A stretch of 64,000 nt of DNA from assembly GCF_014873535.1 (NCBI RefSeq), contig NZ_JADBEF010000001.1, forward strand, positions 7,626,001-7,690,000, written 5' to 3'. This document shows positions 48,393 to 56,521 of the stretch, in pieces. This DNA comes from Nonomuraea africana. Its GTDB lineage: Bacteria; Actinomycetota; Actinomycetes; Streptosporangiales; Streptosporangiaceae. Under the pieces are notes generated by a model. That model was given only the letters and a program-made list of their open reading frames with translations. It ran no database searches and had not been told where the DNA came from. The position numbers and the translations under genes were made by a program. Numbering within the stretch: the stretch's first letter is position 1; every line of letters begins with the position of its first letter.

Positions 48393-51158
48393 TCACACGT
48401 CGCCACCGGCGCCGGTCTTGCCCAGAGCGTCGCGCAGCGCGGCCCGGGAGGTGATGCGCAGTTTCGGGAAGACGCGGTAGAGATGGGAGCTGACGGTGCG
48501 CGGGGACAGGTGCATGCGTTCGCCGATCTCCTTGTTCGTCAGCCCGCTTGCGGCCAGCTCGGCGATGCGGCGTTCCTGCCAGGTCAGCGCGGTCAGGGAC
48601 GCCAGCGAGGCGCGGGCGGGCGCACCCGAGGAGCGCAGCTCGGCTTGGGCACGTTCGGCCCAGCCTTTGGCGCCGAGCCGTTCGAAGGACTCGGCGGCGC
48701 GGACCAGGACAGGCCGTGCGGCCTTGGGCCCCTGGATGTGCCTGAGCCGGACGCCGTGGGCTAGGCGGATGCGCGCCAGCTCGAACGGGAAGCCGGCTCC
48801 GGCCGGGTGGGCCTCGGCCCGGGCGTACATGTCCTCGGCCTCCTTCTCGTCGGCGGCCGTCATCGCCAGGGCGCCGTACGTGATGAGGGCCAGCCGGGGG
48901 GAGACACCGGGCAGGCCGGCGTCAGAGGCGGCCTGGGCGTGCCGGCGGGCCTGCTCCAGGCGCCCGGTGTGCACGGCGGCCTCGACCAGGTCGAGCAACG
49001 TGCGTGAGGCCTGGTGGGCGTAGCGTTCGAACGATCCGGGCGGCGTGATGCCGATGGCGTACAGGTAGGCGGCTTCGTAGTCACCTTCGCTCAGGGCCGC
49101 CGCCGTGCCGATGGCGTCGGCGATCTGGGTCAGGAATCCCACGCCGCGCGGGCGGGCCCAGGCGTCCAGGACGGCCTGCAACTCACGGGCCCGTTCGACC
49201 TGGCCGCGCATGGCGGCCAGGAGCCCCAGGTAGGCGCGGGTGTGGTGGGTGAACAGCGCGTTTCCATGGGACGTGGTCAGCTCCAGCGCGCGTTGTCCCG
49301 TACGTTCGGCGTCGTCCCACTCGCCGGCGGCCAGCTGGTCGAGCATGATCAGGTGCAGCATGGTCATGCCGGTGGCCACGGCGCCGGTCTCCACCTCACG
49401 GTCGACGGCCCGCTGCAGGAAGGGGCGGTACTGGCTCAGCGTGTCGACGTGGTAGGCGGCGACGGCCAGGCGCGAAACGTCCCACGGTTCCAGCTCCGAG
49501 ACGCCGGCGAAGGCGCGCTCGACGCGCTCGTGCACGCCCGCGCCGTGACGGACGACGTCGCTCCACGCGTCGCGGTAGATCGCCGAACGTGTGTCGACTT
49601 GGTCCCCCAGAGAGTCCATGAGCTGCTCGGTGCGGTCCCACAGCGCGGCGTCGCCGGCGTACTGGCTGATGGCCAGCAGCACGTTCACCAGCCGGGTGAG
49701 TACTTCGGCGGGCTCGTGCGCGCTGTCTTTTCGCAGGCTCTCGATCGCCGCCGCGACGTGGCGATGCGCGGAGCGTACGTCGCCGTCTTCGTACAGGGCC
49801 ACGTAGGCGGAGGTCACGACCGTGGCGGGGGACTCGCTCGCACCCGGCGGCAGGTCCGAGCGGACGAGTTTCTGCGCCTGGTCCAGGAGCGCGGCATGTC
49901 CGGCGATGAAGGCGGCGTCGCCGAGCCGCCTGGAGCGGTCGGCGGGGGTCTCGCTCAGCTCCGCCGCGCGGGTCAGCCAGGCCACGGCCGCGACCGCGCC
50001 GCCGCGCCGGGTCGCCGAGTCGGCCGCGGCCTCCAGCGCGGCGGCCACCTCCTCGTCGGGATCCACGATCGAGGCCGCCAGGTGGCGGGCGCGCCGCTCG
50101 ACGTCGTGGCGATGCACCCCTGCGAGCTCGGCGTGTGCCGCGCGACGCTGGTTGGGGGTCGCCAGCTGAACGACGGTGGTGCGGATCAGTGGGTGCCGGA
50201 AGACGAGGTCGCCGGTGGCGGGGTCGGTGTCCAGGAGGCCCGCCGCGACCGCTTCGTCGGCCTCGCGCATGCGGTAGCGGGCGCCGGGAGCGCTGTTGCC
50301 GCCCGGTCCCGCCCCGACGCCGTCGAGGGCGCCGCGCAGCAGTTCCTCGCGCACGGGAGCGGCCAGGCGTTCGATGCGGATGCCGTAGACATGCTGCAGA
50401 CGGCGCGACAGCGGGATGTTGCCGAATCCGAGGAGTTTCTCGGCCGTGCGGCCGGTGTGGCCGCCGTTCAGGTAGGTGGGTAGCTCCAAGAGCGCCAGGG
50501 GGTTGCCCATGGCGTGCTCCATGACGATGCGCCGGGTCTGCGTGTCGAGCTGCGGATGACGCAGGTCCAGCAGTTGCCCGGCGGCCTCCTCCGACAGGGC
50601 CGCCACCGGGAGCTCGGGAAGCGCGGCCGTGTCGAACCGCGAGCCGACGTCGGACCGTATGGCGATGAGCATCTTCACGGAGCTGCCGGTGAGCCGGCGC
50701 CCCACGAACCCGCACACCTCGGCGCTGGAGGCGTCCATCCACTGACCGTCGTCGAGCAACAGCAGCAGCGGCTGCTCCGACGCCGCCAAGGACAGCAGGT
50801 CGAGGACGGCGATGCCGAGGGACATGACCGACGGTGCCTTGCCCTCGCGCAGCCTGAAGACGACGTCGAAGACGGCACGGTGGGCTTCGTCGAGCCCGGC
50901 CGAGTGGGGCAGCAGCGAGTACAGCAGCTGGTGCAGGCCGGCGAAGGGCAGCTCCGCCTCCGCCTCGACCCCGGCGGCGCGAATCACCCGGTGGTTCTCC
51001 GGGGCGGCGAGGCCGGCCACGTAGTCGAGCAGGGCGCTCTTGCCGACCCCGGTCTCGCCCCTGAGGATGAGGGCCTGCCCCCCGGTGGCCGTCATGAACG
51101 CGGACAGTTCCCCTTGGACGTCATCCCGGCCCGCCATTGTCGAGACGAGCGACTCCAC
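48393..51158 (-). CDS. LuxR-family LAL regulator
   Basis: 921 residues. N-terminal ATPase with Walker A GETGVGKS at ~34-41 and LLLLLDDGQWMDASSAEV as Walker B; a long helical middle of TPR-like segments; and a C-terminal LuxR HTH (TWQERRIAELAASGLTNKEI, MHLSPRTVSSHLYRVFPKLR). Such large ATP-dependent regulators are usually activators responding to a small ligand. It lies beside the hydrolase cluster carrying the shared motif and is a candidate for its activator. Confidence 0.92.
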   Translation of the reverse strand: MESLVSTMAGRDDVQGELSAFMTATGGQALILRGETGVGKSALLDYVAGLAAPENHRVIRAAGVEAEAELPFAGLHQLLYSLLPHSAGLDEAHRAVFDVVFRLREGKAPSVMSLGIAVLDLLSLAASEQPLLLLLDDGQWMDASSAEVCGFVGRRLTGSSVKMLIAIRSDVGSRFDTAALPELPVAALSEEAAGQLLDLRHPQLDTQTRRIVMEHAMGNPLALLELPTYLNGGHTGRTAEKLLGFGNIPLSRRLQHVYGIRIERLAAPVREELLRGALDGVGAGPGGNSAPGARYRMREADEAVAAGLLDTDPATGDLVFRHPLIRTTVVQLATPNQRRAAHAELAGVHRHDVERRARHLAASIVDPDEEVAAALEAAADSATRRGGAVAAVAWLTRAAELSETPADRSRRLGDAAFIAGHAALLDQAQKLVRSDLPPGASESPATVVTSAYVALYEDGDVRSAHRHVAAAIESLRKDSAHEPAEVLTRLVNVLLAISQYAGDAALWDRTEQLMDSLGDQVDTRSAIYRDAWSDVVRHGAGVHERVERAFAGVSELEPWDVSRLAVAAYHVDTLSQYRPFLQRAVDREVETGAVATGMTMLHLIMLDQLAAGEWDDAERTGQRALELTTSHGNALFTHHTRAYLGLLAAMRGQVERARELQAVLDAWARPRGVGFLTQIADAIGTAAALSEGDYEAAYLYAIGITPPGSFERYAHQASRTLLDLVEAAVHTGRLEQARRHAQAASDAGLPGVSPRLALITYGALAMTAADEKEAEDMYARAEAHPAGAGFPFELARIRLAHGVRLRHIQGPKAARPVLVRAAESFERLGAKGWAERAQAELRSSGAPARASLASLTALTWQERRIAELAASGLTNKEIGERMHLSPRTVSSHLYRVFPKLRITSRAALRDALGKTGAGGDV

Positions 51159-51165
51159 GCTTCCC

Positions 51166-51480
51166 TCACTCCTTCAGGTAGGGCCGATCAGGCCCGATCC
51201 GCGAGCGCCGCCGCCGTCTGTTCGACGAGGTCGACGCCTTCCTGCAGCGCGCCACCGACGAGGGCCTGCTGCGCTCCGACCCGCCCGGCTGGGTGACCGG
51301 GGTCCTGCCACCGCTGATGGAACACGCCGCCGAGGACCTGTCCGAGCTGAGCGCCGCACAGGCCGCCGACGTCGTGGTCGACACACTGCTGCGAGGCGTC
51401 GGCACCCCGCAGGCGCGCTGACCCTGCGCGGTGGTGGGCGTGCAGGGCCCGCGACAGGCGGTCTTGACGGCAGTGATCAT
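51166..51480 (-). CDS. Tiny-peptide-like 5' end (paralogue of the 51689 peptide), 3' part doubtful
   Basis: The ATG at 51480 has a very good ribosome site (AAGGAGATCC) and lies 73 bases after a promoter-like repeat shared with the membrane-protein gene. It begins MITAVKTACRGPCTPTTAQG, resembling MNTAVTTPLSPGTHT of the 27-aa peptide at 51689. After ~25 residues the frame continues antisense to the TetR remnant with Ser/Arg-rich noise, so the original 3' end was probably lost by rearrangement. Confidence 0.35.
   Translation of the reverse strand: MITAVKTACRGPCTPTTAQGQRACGVPTPRSSVSTTTSAACAALSSDRSSAACSISGGRTPVTQPGGSERSRPSSVARCRKASTSSNRRRRRSRIGPDRPYLKE
51196..51421 (+). pseudogene. TetR C-terminal remnant
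   Basis: The plus-strand frame reads LFDEVDAFLQRATDEGLLRS, then PPLMEHAAEDLSELSAAQAA and VVVDTLLRGVGTPQAR, a typical TetR ligand-domain C-terminus, but no HTH or start precedes it. It lies immediately upstream of the LAL gene's start, on the other strand. Confidence 0.6.
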
Positions 51481-51552
51481 GGATCTCCTTCGCGTACGAT
51501 GCGGCCGGGCAGGCTCGACCTCAGGCAAGCCCGCCCCGGTGCGACCCTAGGC

Positions 51553-51600
51553 ACCGCCTGCATGCGAACGGTTGACGACGCGTATACACGCCATGGCAGG
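51553..51600 (-). repeat. Promoter-like repeat, copy 2 (pair at 52639-52687)
   Basis: In minus direction: GTATACGCGTCGTCAACCGT, TCGCATGCAGGCGGTGCCTA. The same 45-48 bases occur at 52639-52687 directly before the membrane-protein gene. GTCAAC and GCCTAKGGTCG about 18 bases apart could be -35 and -10 elements. Each copy precedes a minus-strand start. Confidence 0.6.
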
Positions 51601-51605
51601 GCCGC

Positions 51606-51689
51606 TCAGGAGTGGCCGCAGCACTTCCCGCCCCCGACGTTGACAGTGTGCGTGCCCGGCGACAGCGGGGTCGTGACGGCGGTGTTCAT
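51606..51689 (-). CDS. 27-aa peptide with C-terminal GGGKCCGHS, possible RiPP-like precursor
   Basis: Read directly: ATG 51689 with GGGAGA six bases upstream, 22 bases after the stop of the membrane protein on the same strand. Sequence MNTAVTTPLSPGTHT then VNVGGG and KCCGHS. The short length, glycine run and vicinal cysteines suit a ribosomal peptide precursor or a metal-binding peptide, but no modifying enzyme is recognised nearby. Function unknown. Confidence 0.45.
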   Translation of the reverse strand: MNTAVTTPLSPGTHTVNVGGGKCCGHS

Positions 51690-51711
51690 GTGTCTCCCTT
51701 GGACGCCTGTG

Positions 51712-52623
51712 TTATGGGGTGTGCTGTTGTGCGAGGCCGCCGCAGGCGAAGCCCGCCTCGCGCGCGGGATCGAGCTCGATCTGGCCGAGGTTGGTGGTCT
51801 CCATGGGCCTTCGGAGGGTCTCCAGCTTGTCGCAGTCGTACAGGACGTACGTGCCGTCGCTCTCGCCCAGCAGCATCATCCAGCGGCCGTCGTAGAGCGG
51901 CTTGTCGTCCTCGGCGCTCTTGACCACCGCCCACTGATCCTGGAAGCCCACGGCGTTCAGCAGTTCGTTGGACTGGCCGCTGTTCTGGACGTCGATCGCG
52001 CCCTCGACGAGCCCCAGGATGAGCAGGAAGCCCAGGCCGACCCCGGTCAGGCCGCCGACGAGCACCTTCGTCCCGGCGCGCCCGACCGGCTTGTGACGCA
52101 ATAGCCGGAACGGGATCAGGAAGGCCAGCACGCCGAGCCCCACCGCGATGACGACCATGATGAACAGGTCCAAATCGCCGAAGAGGTTGAAGAGGCCCCA
52201 GTACGTAGCCCCGCACCACAGTGCCGCCAGCGCTGCGGCGATCCAAGGCTGCTCCCTGATCCTCCGGACGAGCCTGCCCGCCGCACCCCGGGTCATCCTG
52301 TCGGCCAGCCAGCCCAGGCCGACGAAGACGCCGAGCAGCGGGACGGCGACCAGCAGGAGCAGGACCAGGGTGCTCGTCATACGGCCGAGCAGGACTGCCT
52401 GATCGACGCCCACCTGCTGCGGGTTGACGCCGAAGACGGCGTACATCTGCTCGATGCCGATGTAGAGGACCGCGTAGAGCGCCACCGCGATCGGCACGAC
52501 GACGGATCCGATGCGTTCGAGCAGTTCCAGGACACCGCCACCGTCCTCCCGCGTCACGGGGGTGTGGTCATCCGGAAATGCCGGTGTCTGCGGCGGTTCG
52601 AGAGATATCGGGTGACTCGACAT
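51712..52623 (-). CDS. Multi-pass membrane protein (303 aa)
   Basis: Starts MSSHPISLEPPQTPAFPDDH; about five transmembrane helices (VVVPIAVALYAVLYIGIEQM, LVLLLLVAVPLLGVFVGLGW, AALAALWCGATYWGLFNLFG, LFIMVVIAVGLGVLAFLIPF, VLVGGLTGVGLGFLLILGLV), then a ~95-residue soluble C-terminal domain (YVLYDCDKLETLRRPMETTN). The promoter repeat at 52639-52687 lies just upstream. A tiny Cys-containing peptide gene follows, so this could export, process or be regulated by it. Family not recognised. Confidence 0.75.
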   Translation of the reverse strand: MSSHPISLEPPQTPAFPDDHTPVTREDGGGVLELLERIGSVVVPIAVALYAVLYIGIEQMYAVFGVNPQQVGVDQAVLLGRMTSTLVLLLLVAVPLLGVFVGLGWLADRMTRGAAGRLVRRIREQPWIAAALAALWCGATYWGLFNLFGDLDLFIMVVIAVGLGVLAFLIPFRLLRHKPVGRAGTKVLVGGLTGVGLGFLLILGLVEGAIDVQNSGQSNELLNAVGFQDQWAVVKSAEDDKPLYDGRWMMLLGESDGTYVLYDCDKLETLRRPMETTNLGQIELDPAREAGFACGGLAQQHTP

Positions 52624-52638
52624 GGCGTACGACCATAG

Positions 52639-52687
52639 GCGCCGCCTGCATGCGAAACGTTGACGACGCGTATACGCCGTGGCCGGG
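52639..52687 (-). repeat. Promoter-like repeat, copy 1
   Basis: In minus direction: GGCGTATACGCGTCGTCAAC, GTTTCGCATGCAGGCGGCG, CCTATGGTCG, ending about 16 bases before the membrane-protein ATG. Nearly identical to 51553-51600. Confidence 0.6.
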
Positions 52688-52727
52688 CAGGCAGGCAGGC
52701 CGCCGCACGTACAGCATGCGAAGTCCG

Positions 52728-53837
52728 TCAACCGCTGCCTTCGGGTGCCCAGTTCCGTACGGCGGGGGCGTACTCGGCTGGCTTGTCCCCGACCTTGACG
52801 CCCGGACTGACCAGCCAGCTCTGATAGTCCGGAGTGAACATTTGGTAGACCGACGGAGGCGGCACGGAACTGGCCTCGTCGAGCTCGGCGCGCAGCTCGG
52901 CCGGCAGTTCGAAGTCGAGGGCCACCATGTTGGCGTCGAGCTGGTCCGCGCTGCTCGCCCCGACGATCGCCGAGGCGACACCGGGCTGGGTGGCGACCCA
53001 GTTGAGCGCGACCTGGGCCATCGTCACGCCGAGCTTGTCGGCGACGCTCTCGACCGCCGCCAGCAGCCGCCAGTCCCGCTCCGTCCACGAGCGCCCAGGG
53101 GAGCCCGCGCCGCTGAGCCGGCCGTCTCCGGCCAAGCCCTGGTCGGCACTCCGGTACTTGCCGGTGAGGAAGCCACCGCCGAGCGGGCTCCATGCGGTGA
53201 TGCCGAGCCCCAGGCTCTGCCCCATGGCGACGTGCTCCAGTTCGATCGTCCGGTCGATGAGGGAGTAGGGCAGTTGCAGGCTGACCACCGGTACGAGGGA
53301 GTGGGCCTCGGCAAGGGTCTGGGCCCGCGCCGCGTACCAGCTGGGCACGTCGGACAGGCCCGCGTAGCGGATCTTTCCGGCCCTGGTGAGGTCGTCGAAG
53401 GTCCGCATGACCTCCTCGACGGGGGTGATCCGGTCCCAGGTGTGCAGCAGGAACAGGTCGATGTAGTCGGTGCGCAGGCGGCGCAGTGACGCCTCGACCG
53501 CTCTGATCATGTGCTTGCGGCCGTTGCCCCCCGCGTTCGGATCTCCGGGGGCGACGCTGTTGGTGAACTTGGTAGTGAGCACCACCCTGTCGCGCACCTT
53601 GGCTTCCGCGATGAGGTTGCCGAGGATGGCCTCGCTCTCGCCGGCGGTGTAGAAATCCGCGGTGTCGATGAGGTTCCCGCCCGCTTCGAGATAGCGACGG
53701 AAGATCGGGCGGGCCTCCTCCTCGGTCTTGCCGTACGCGGCGTGGAAACCGCCGGTGCCGAAATTCATCGTGCCCAGTGCCAGCCGGCTGACGCGCAGTC
53801 CGGAACGTCCGAGCAGGTAGTAGTGGTCCAGGGACAT
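52728..53837 (-). CDS. Aldo/keto reductase
   Basis: 369 residues from the ATG at 53837. Family features: LGRSGLRVSRLALGTMNFGT, catalytic Asp and Tyr in NLIDTADFYTAGESE, Lys in VVLTTKF, His in DLFLLHTWD, and a C-terminal NADPH-binding part (AIVGASSADQLDANMV). Reduces carbonyls with NADPH. Its upstream region carries a 16-bp palindrome identical in its arms to one upstream of the neighbouring TetR gene, so it is very probably controlled by that repressor. Confidence 0.92.
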   Translation of the reverse strand: MSLDHYYLLGRSGLRVSRLALGTMNFGTGGFHAAYGKTEEEARPIFRRYLEAGGNLIDTADFYTAGESEAILGNLIAEAKVRDRVVLTTKFTNSVAPGDPNAGGNGRKHMIRAVEASLRRLRTDYIDLFLLHTWDRITPVEEVMRTFDDLTRAGKIRYAGLSDVPSWYAARAQTLAEAHSLVPVVSLQLPYSLIDRTIELEHVAMGQSLGLGITAWSPLGGGFLTGKYRSADQGLAGDGRLSGAGSPGRSWTERDWRLLAAVESVADKLGVTMAQVALNWVATQPGVASAIVGASSADQLDANMVALDFELPAELRAELDEASSVPPPSVYQMFTPDYQSWLVSPGVKVGDKPAEYAPAVRNWAPEGSG

Positions 53838-53910
53838 GAGGGTGTCACTCCGTTCGCAAGCAGATTCGAGGAGGTTGGGACGAACACTCGTCAGCTTGCG
53901 CATCTGAAAA

Positions 53911-53926
53911 TGGACTGTCAAGTCCA
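53911..53926. promoter_or_regulatory. TetR operator at aldo/keto reductase
   Basis: TGGACTGTCAAGTCCA, a 16-bp near-perfect palindrome 73 bases upstream of the reductase start; on the opposite strand the TetR promoter holds TGGACTGGCAAGTCCA. Confidence 0.75.
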
Positions 53927-54064
53927 AAAATGCCCACTAGTCACCACCTTGACGGGTGACGGATTATGCTGCCATCAACCTCGAGCTCGGCGGCGTGGAC
54001 GAGCAACCGGACGGCGGGCGGGGCGACACGTCGCGTCTGCCGCTCCCGGAGGGTGAGCTCTCCG

Positions 54065-54670
54065 TCAAGGCGACGCGAGCTTGCTGGCGCGCAGGTGGGC
54101 GATGCCCATGTCCAGGGCGGCTTCCAGATGGTCGGTCTGGCCGGTGGACATCTGGATCAGTACGCCGCCCTGGATGCCGGCGAGCAGGGCGGCCGCCGCG
54201 CGGTCGGGGTCCAGGCCCGGGTCGATCTCACCGGCGTCCTGCATGTGCCGCACGCCGGTGGCGATCTCGGCCTGCCAGCGGTGCATCAGCTCGGTGACCA
54301 CGGCCTGGGCGCCGGGCGTGCGGCTGCCCAGCTGTGACGTGACGGAGTTGAGCGGGCACAGGCGGCCCTGCCGCCGGTAGCGGTCGACGACCTTGTCGCG
54401 CCACGACTGCCAGGCGGGCCAGGAGGTGAGGTCGCCGAGCTGGGGCCGCTGGTCCTCCAGCACCCGGTCGGCCTCGAAGCGGGCCACGGCCAGCAGCAGC
54501 TCCTCCCGTCCGGTGGGGAAGTAGTGGAAGAGCTGGCTCTTGCTCGTCGCCGTCCTGGCCAGCACGTCGTCGAGCGTCATGTCGGCCACGCCGTGCTCGC
54601 GGATGTGCGCCGCCGCGCCCTCGAGAATGCGCTGCCGCGTCGCGGCCCCCTTGCGGGTCAGAGTGCGCAT
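54065..54670 (-). CDS. TetR-family regulator
   Basis: 201 residues starting MRTLTRKGAATRQRILEGAA; HTH in VADMTLDDVLARTATSKSQL, then FHYFPTGREELLLAVARFEA. It belongs to the group with a TetR_C-like ligand pocket that often regulates adjacent reductases. A palindrome in its own promoter is matched upstream of the aldo/keto reductase, implying autoregulation and control of the reductase in response to an electrophile or other ligand. Confidence 0.9.
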   Translation of the reverse strand: MRTLTRKGAATRQRILEGAAAHIREHGVADMTLDDVLARTATSKSQLFHYFPTGREELLLAVARFEADRVLEDQRPQLGDLTSWPAWQSWRDKVVDRYRRQGRLCPLNSVTSQLGSRTPGAQAVVTELMHRWQAEIATGVRHMQDAGEIDPGLDPDRAAAALLAGIQGGVLIQMSTGQTDHLEAALDMGIAHLRASKLASP

Positions 54671-54685
54671 GACCGCCCTCCAGAC

Positions 54686-54701
54686 TGGACTTGCCAGTCC
54701 A
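54686..54701. promoter_or_regulatory. TetR operator at own promoter
   Basis: TGGACTTGCCAGTCCA lies 16 bases upstream of the tetR ATG; its reverse complement differs from the site at 53911-53926 by a single base. Confidence 0.75.
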
Positions 54702-54780
54702 TCGTAGCTGGAGTGCACATCAAGCGGGGCGCACATCGGCGAGCGGCGAACAGAAGCAGCCGCCCCCTGACTGAAAAAGG

Positions 54781-55632
54781 TCACGCCAGCAGGTCCGCCA
54801 GCCGGTCGATCTGCTCGATGTCGTCGGACCAGCAGCTGAGCATCACCTCGTGCGCTCCGAGGTCCCGATAGGCGGCGACGGTTTCCCGGATCTCCTTGGC
54901 GGTCGTCGCCATCGCCTGCAGGGACTGCGCGGCGAGCTCCGGTGCGAACGCGTAATAGCGCAGCAGTGACGCCCGCGCCTCCGCCACGGTGGACTCAGGC
55001 CCCAGCGCGACGTTGATCTGGGCGACGAGCAGCGGCTCACCCGGCCGGCCCGCGTCCTTCCACTGCCGTCTGACGAACTCGAACAACGCCCCCGCATATC
55101 CCGGCGGAGCCGGGCATATGTAACCGGCGCCCCAGCGAGCGACCCGGGCCAGCGCCGGCGGCGCGAAGCCGCCGAAGAGGAGCTCGGGACCGCCCGCCTT
55201 CACCGGGGACGGACCGACTGGTCCGAGGCTCGGGGCGACCGGTTCGCCGGCCCAGACCTGGCGCATGGTCGCCAGCTGCTCGTCCATCCGCCGCCCCCGG
55301 GAGGCATGATCGGCGCCCACGGCCTGGAAGTCGTCCTCCCGCGCGCCGACCCCGAGACCCAGGGTGAATCGGCCACCGGACAACCTGTCGAGTGTCGCGC
55401 TCTGCTTGGCCAGCAGCACCGGATCGCGCAGGGGCGCGAGCACCACCTCCGACTGCACCCGGATCCGCTCGGTCACCGCCGTCATCGCGCCCAGCATGAC
55501 CATGGTCTCGGGATTGTCGTACACGATCCGGTCCGGCACACCGACCCTGCCGTACGGACCGGCGTCCGCGCGCCGCGCCCACGCGACCAACGCGGCAGGA
55601 TCGACGAAGGGCACCGCGAGTCCGAGTGTCAC
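54781..55632 (-). CDS. LLM-class F420-type oxidoreductase
   Basis: 283 residues of luciferase-like monooxygenase fold: LGAMTAVTERIRVQSEVVLA, LAKQSATLDRLSGGRFTLGL and GVGAREDDFQAVGADHASRG are typical of the F420-dependent subgroup in actinomycetes. It oxidises or reduces a small molecule with F420 or flavin. It ends six bases after the hemerythrin gene on the same strand, suggesting co-transcription. Confidence 0.88.
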   Translation of the reverse strand: MTLGLAVPFVDPAALVAWARRADAGPYGRVGVPDRIVYDNPETMVMLGAMTAVTERIRVQSEVVLAPLRDPVLLAKQSATLDRLSGGRFTLGLGVGAREDDFQAVGADHASRGRRMDEQLATMRQVWAGEPVAPSLGPVGPSPVKAGGPELLFGGFAPPALARVARWGAGYICPAPPGYAGALFEFVRRQWKDAGRPGEPLLVAQINVALGPESTVAEARASLLRYYAFAPELAAQSLQAMATTAKEIRETVAAYRDLGAHEVMLSCWSDDIEQIDRLADLLA

Positions 55633-55638
55633 GTGCGC

Positions 55639-56274
55639 TCAGCCTTCCGTGTCGCCGGACAGAACCGCGAGGGCGGCGTGCGCCTGGGCACGCATCGCGG
55701 GCACGAACTGCTGCGCGGGCTTCGGCAGGCCGGACAGGACGAGCTCGACCTCCTCCGGCGTGCCGACCTGGTCGAGGAAGCCCACGACCAGGTGCGCCGC
55801 CTCGGTCGGCGAGGTCGCGACGACCGCGCCCGAGAACGCCGTCCACTCGTCCGGTGAGATGTGTTCGCGCAATGCCGGGAACAGTAGCGGCTCTTCGTGC
55901 TCGAGATGCCGGTGCACCAGGGCACAGACCGCTTCGGCTGCCTGCTGGAGCCCCGGACGGTCACCGTCCTCGCGGATCGGCACGGCCTTGAGGGCGTCGA
56001 GCGCGGCGTCGAGTTCGTCGTGTTCCTCACTCAGTGCGGCGAGCGGTGCCGCCGCCTTCGGCGCCACCGCTGCGATCATCGGCCACAGCTGGTGGTCCTC
56101 GGTCTCGTGATGGTGGCGCAGGTTCTTGACGAGGAACTCGCGCAGCTCGGCCAGGGCCGAGAGGGGGACGGAGGGCCGGAGGGCGGCCTCGAACAACAAC
56201 GTCGTGGCGCGCCGGTGGAATGCGTGAATGAGGCGGGTCTCAGTGACGGCCACGGCCTCAGCGTTGGTCGACAT
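55639..56274 (-). CDS. Hemerythrin-domain protein
   Basis: 211 residues with HHE-type iron ligands: LIHAFHRRATTLLF, LRHHHETEDHQLWPMI, LSEEHDELDAALDALK and HRHLEHEEPLLFPAL. Such proteins bind a di-iron centre and sense or carry oxygen or nitric oxide, or protect iron pools. It precedes the LLM oxidoreductase on the same strand. Confidence 0.88.
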   Translation of the reverse strand: MSTNAEAVAVTETRLIHAFHRRATTLLFEAALRPSVPLSALAELREFLVKNLRHHHETEDHQLWPMIAAVAPKAAAPLAALSEEHDELDAALDALKAVPIREDGDRPGLQQAAEAVCALVHRHLEHEEPLLFPALREHISPDEWTAFSGAVVATSPTEAAHLVVGFLDQVGTPEEVELVLSGLPKPAQQFVPAMRAQAHAALAVLSGDTEG

Positions 56275-56521
56275 GCCGGGGAGCGTAGAAGCAACGGGAG
56301 GAGGTTTCGTTGACGAACGGTTGGCGTCTGAGGCAGGCGTCTATCTCAAACGTATACGTCCACTTGCCCGACGGCGCCGCACGATCAGCATTGACGAGCC
56401 CCGATATACGTTCCGCACACGCTGGTGAAACGTCGTATCCGGGCGCTTCGGTAGGGTCGCGGCAGGACTCGCGCGCGGCTGGGGGAGACAGCCGAGGACA
56501 CCGAGGTAGGAGTGCCGCACC

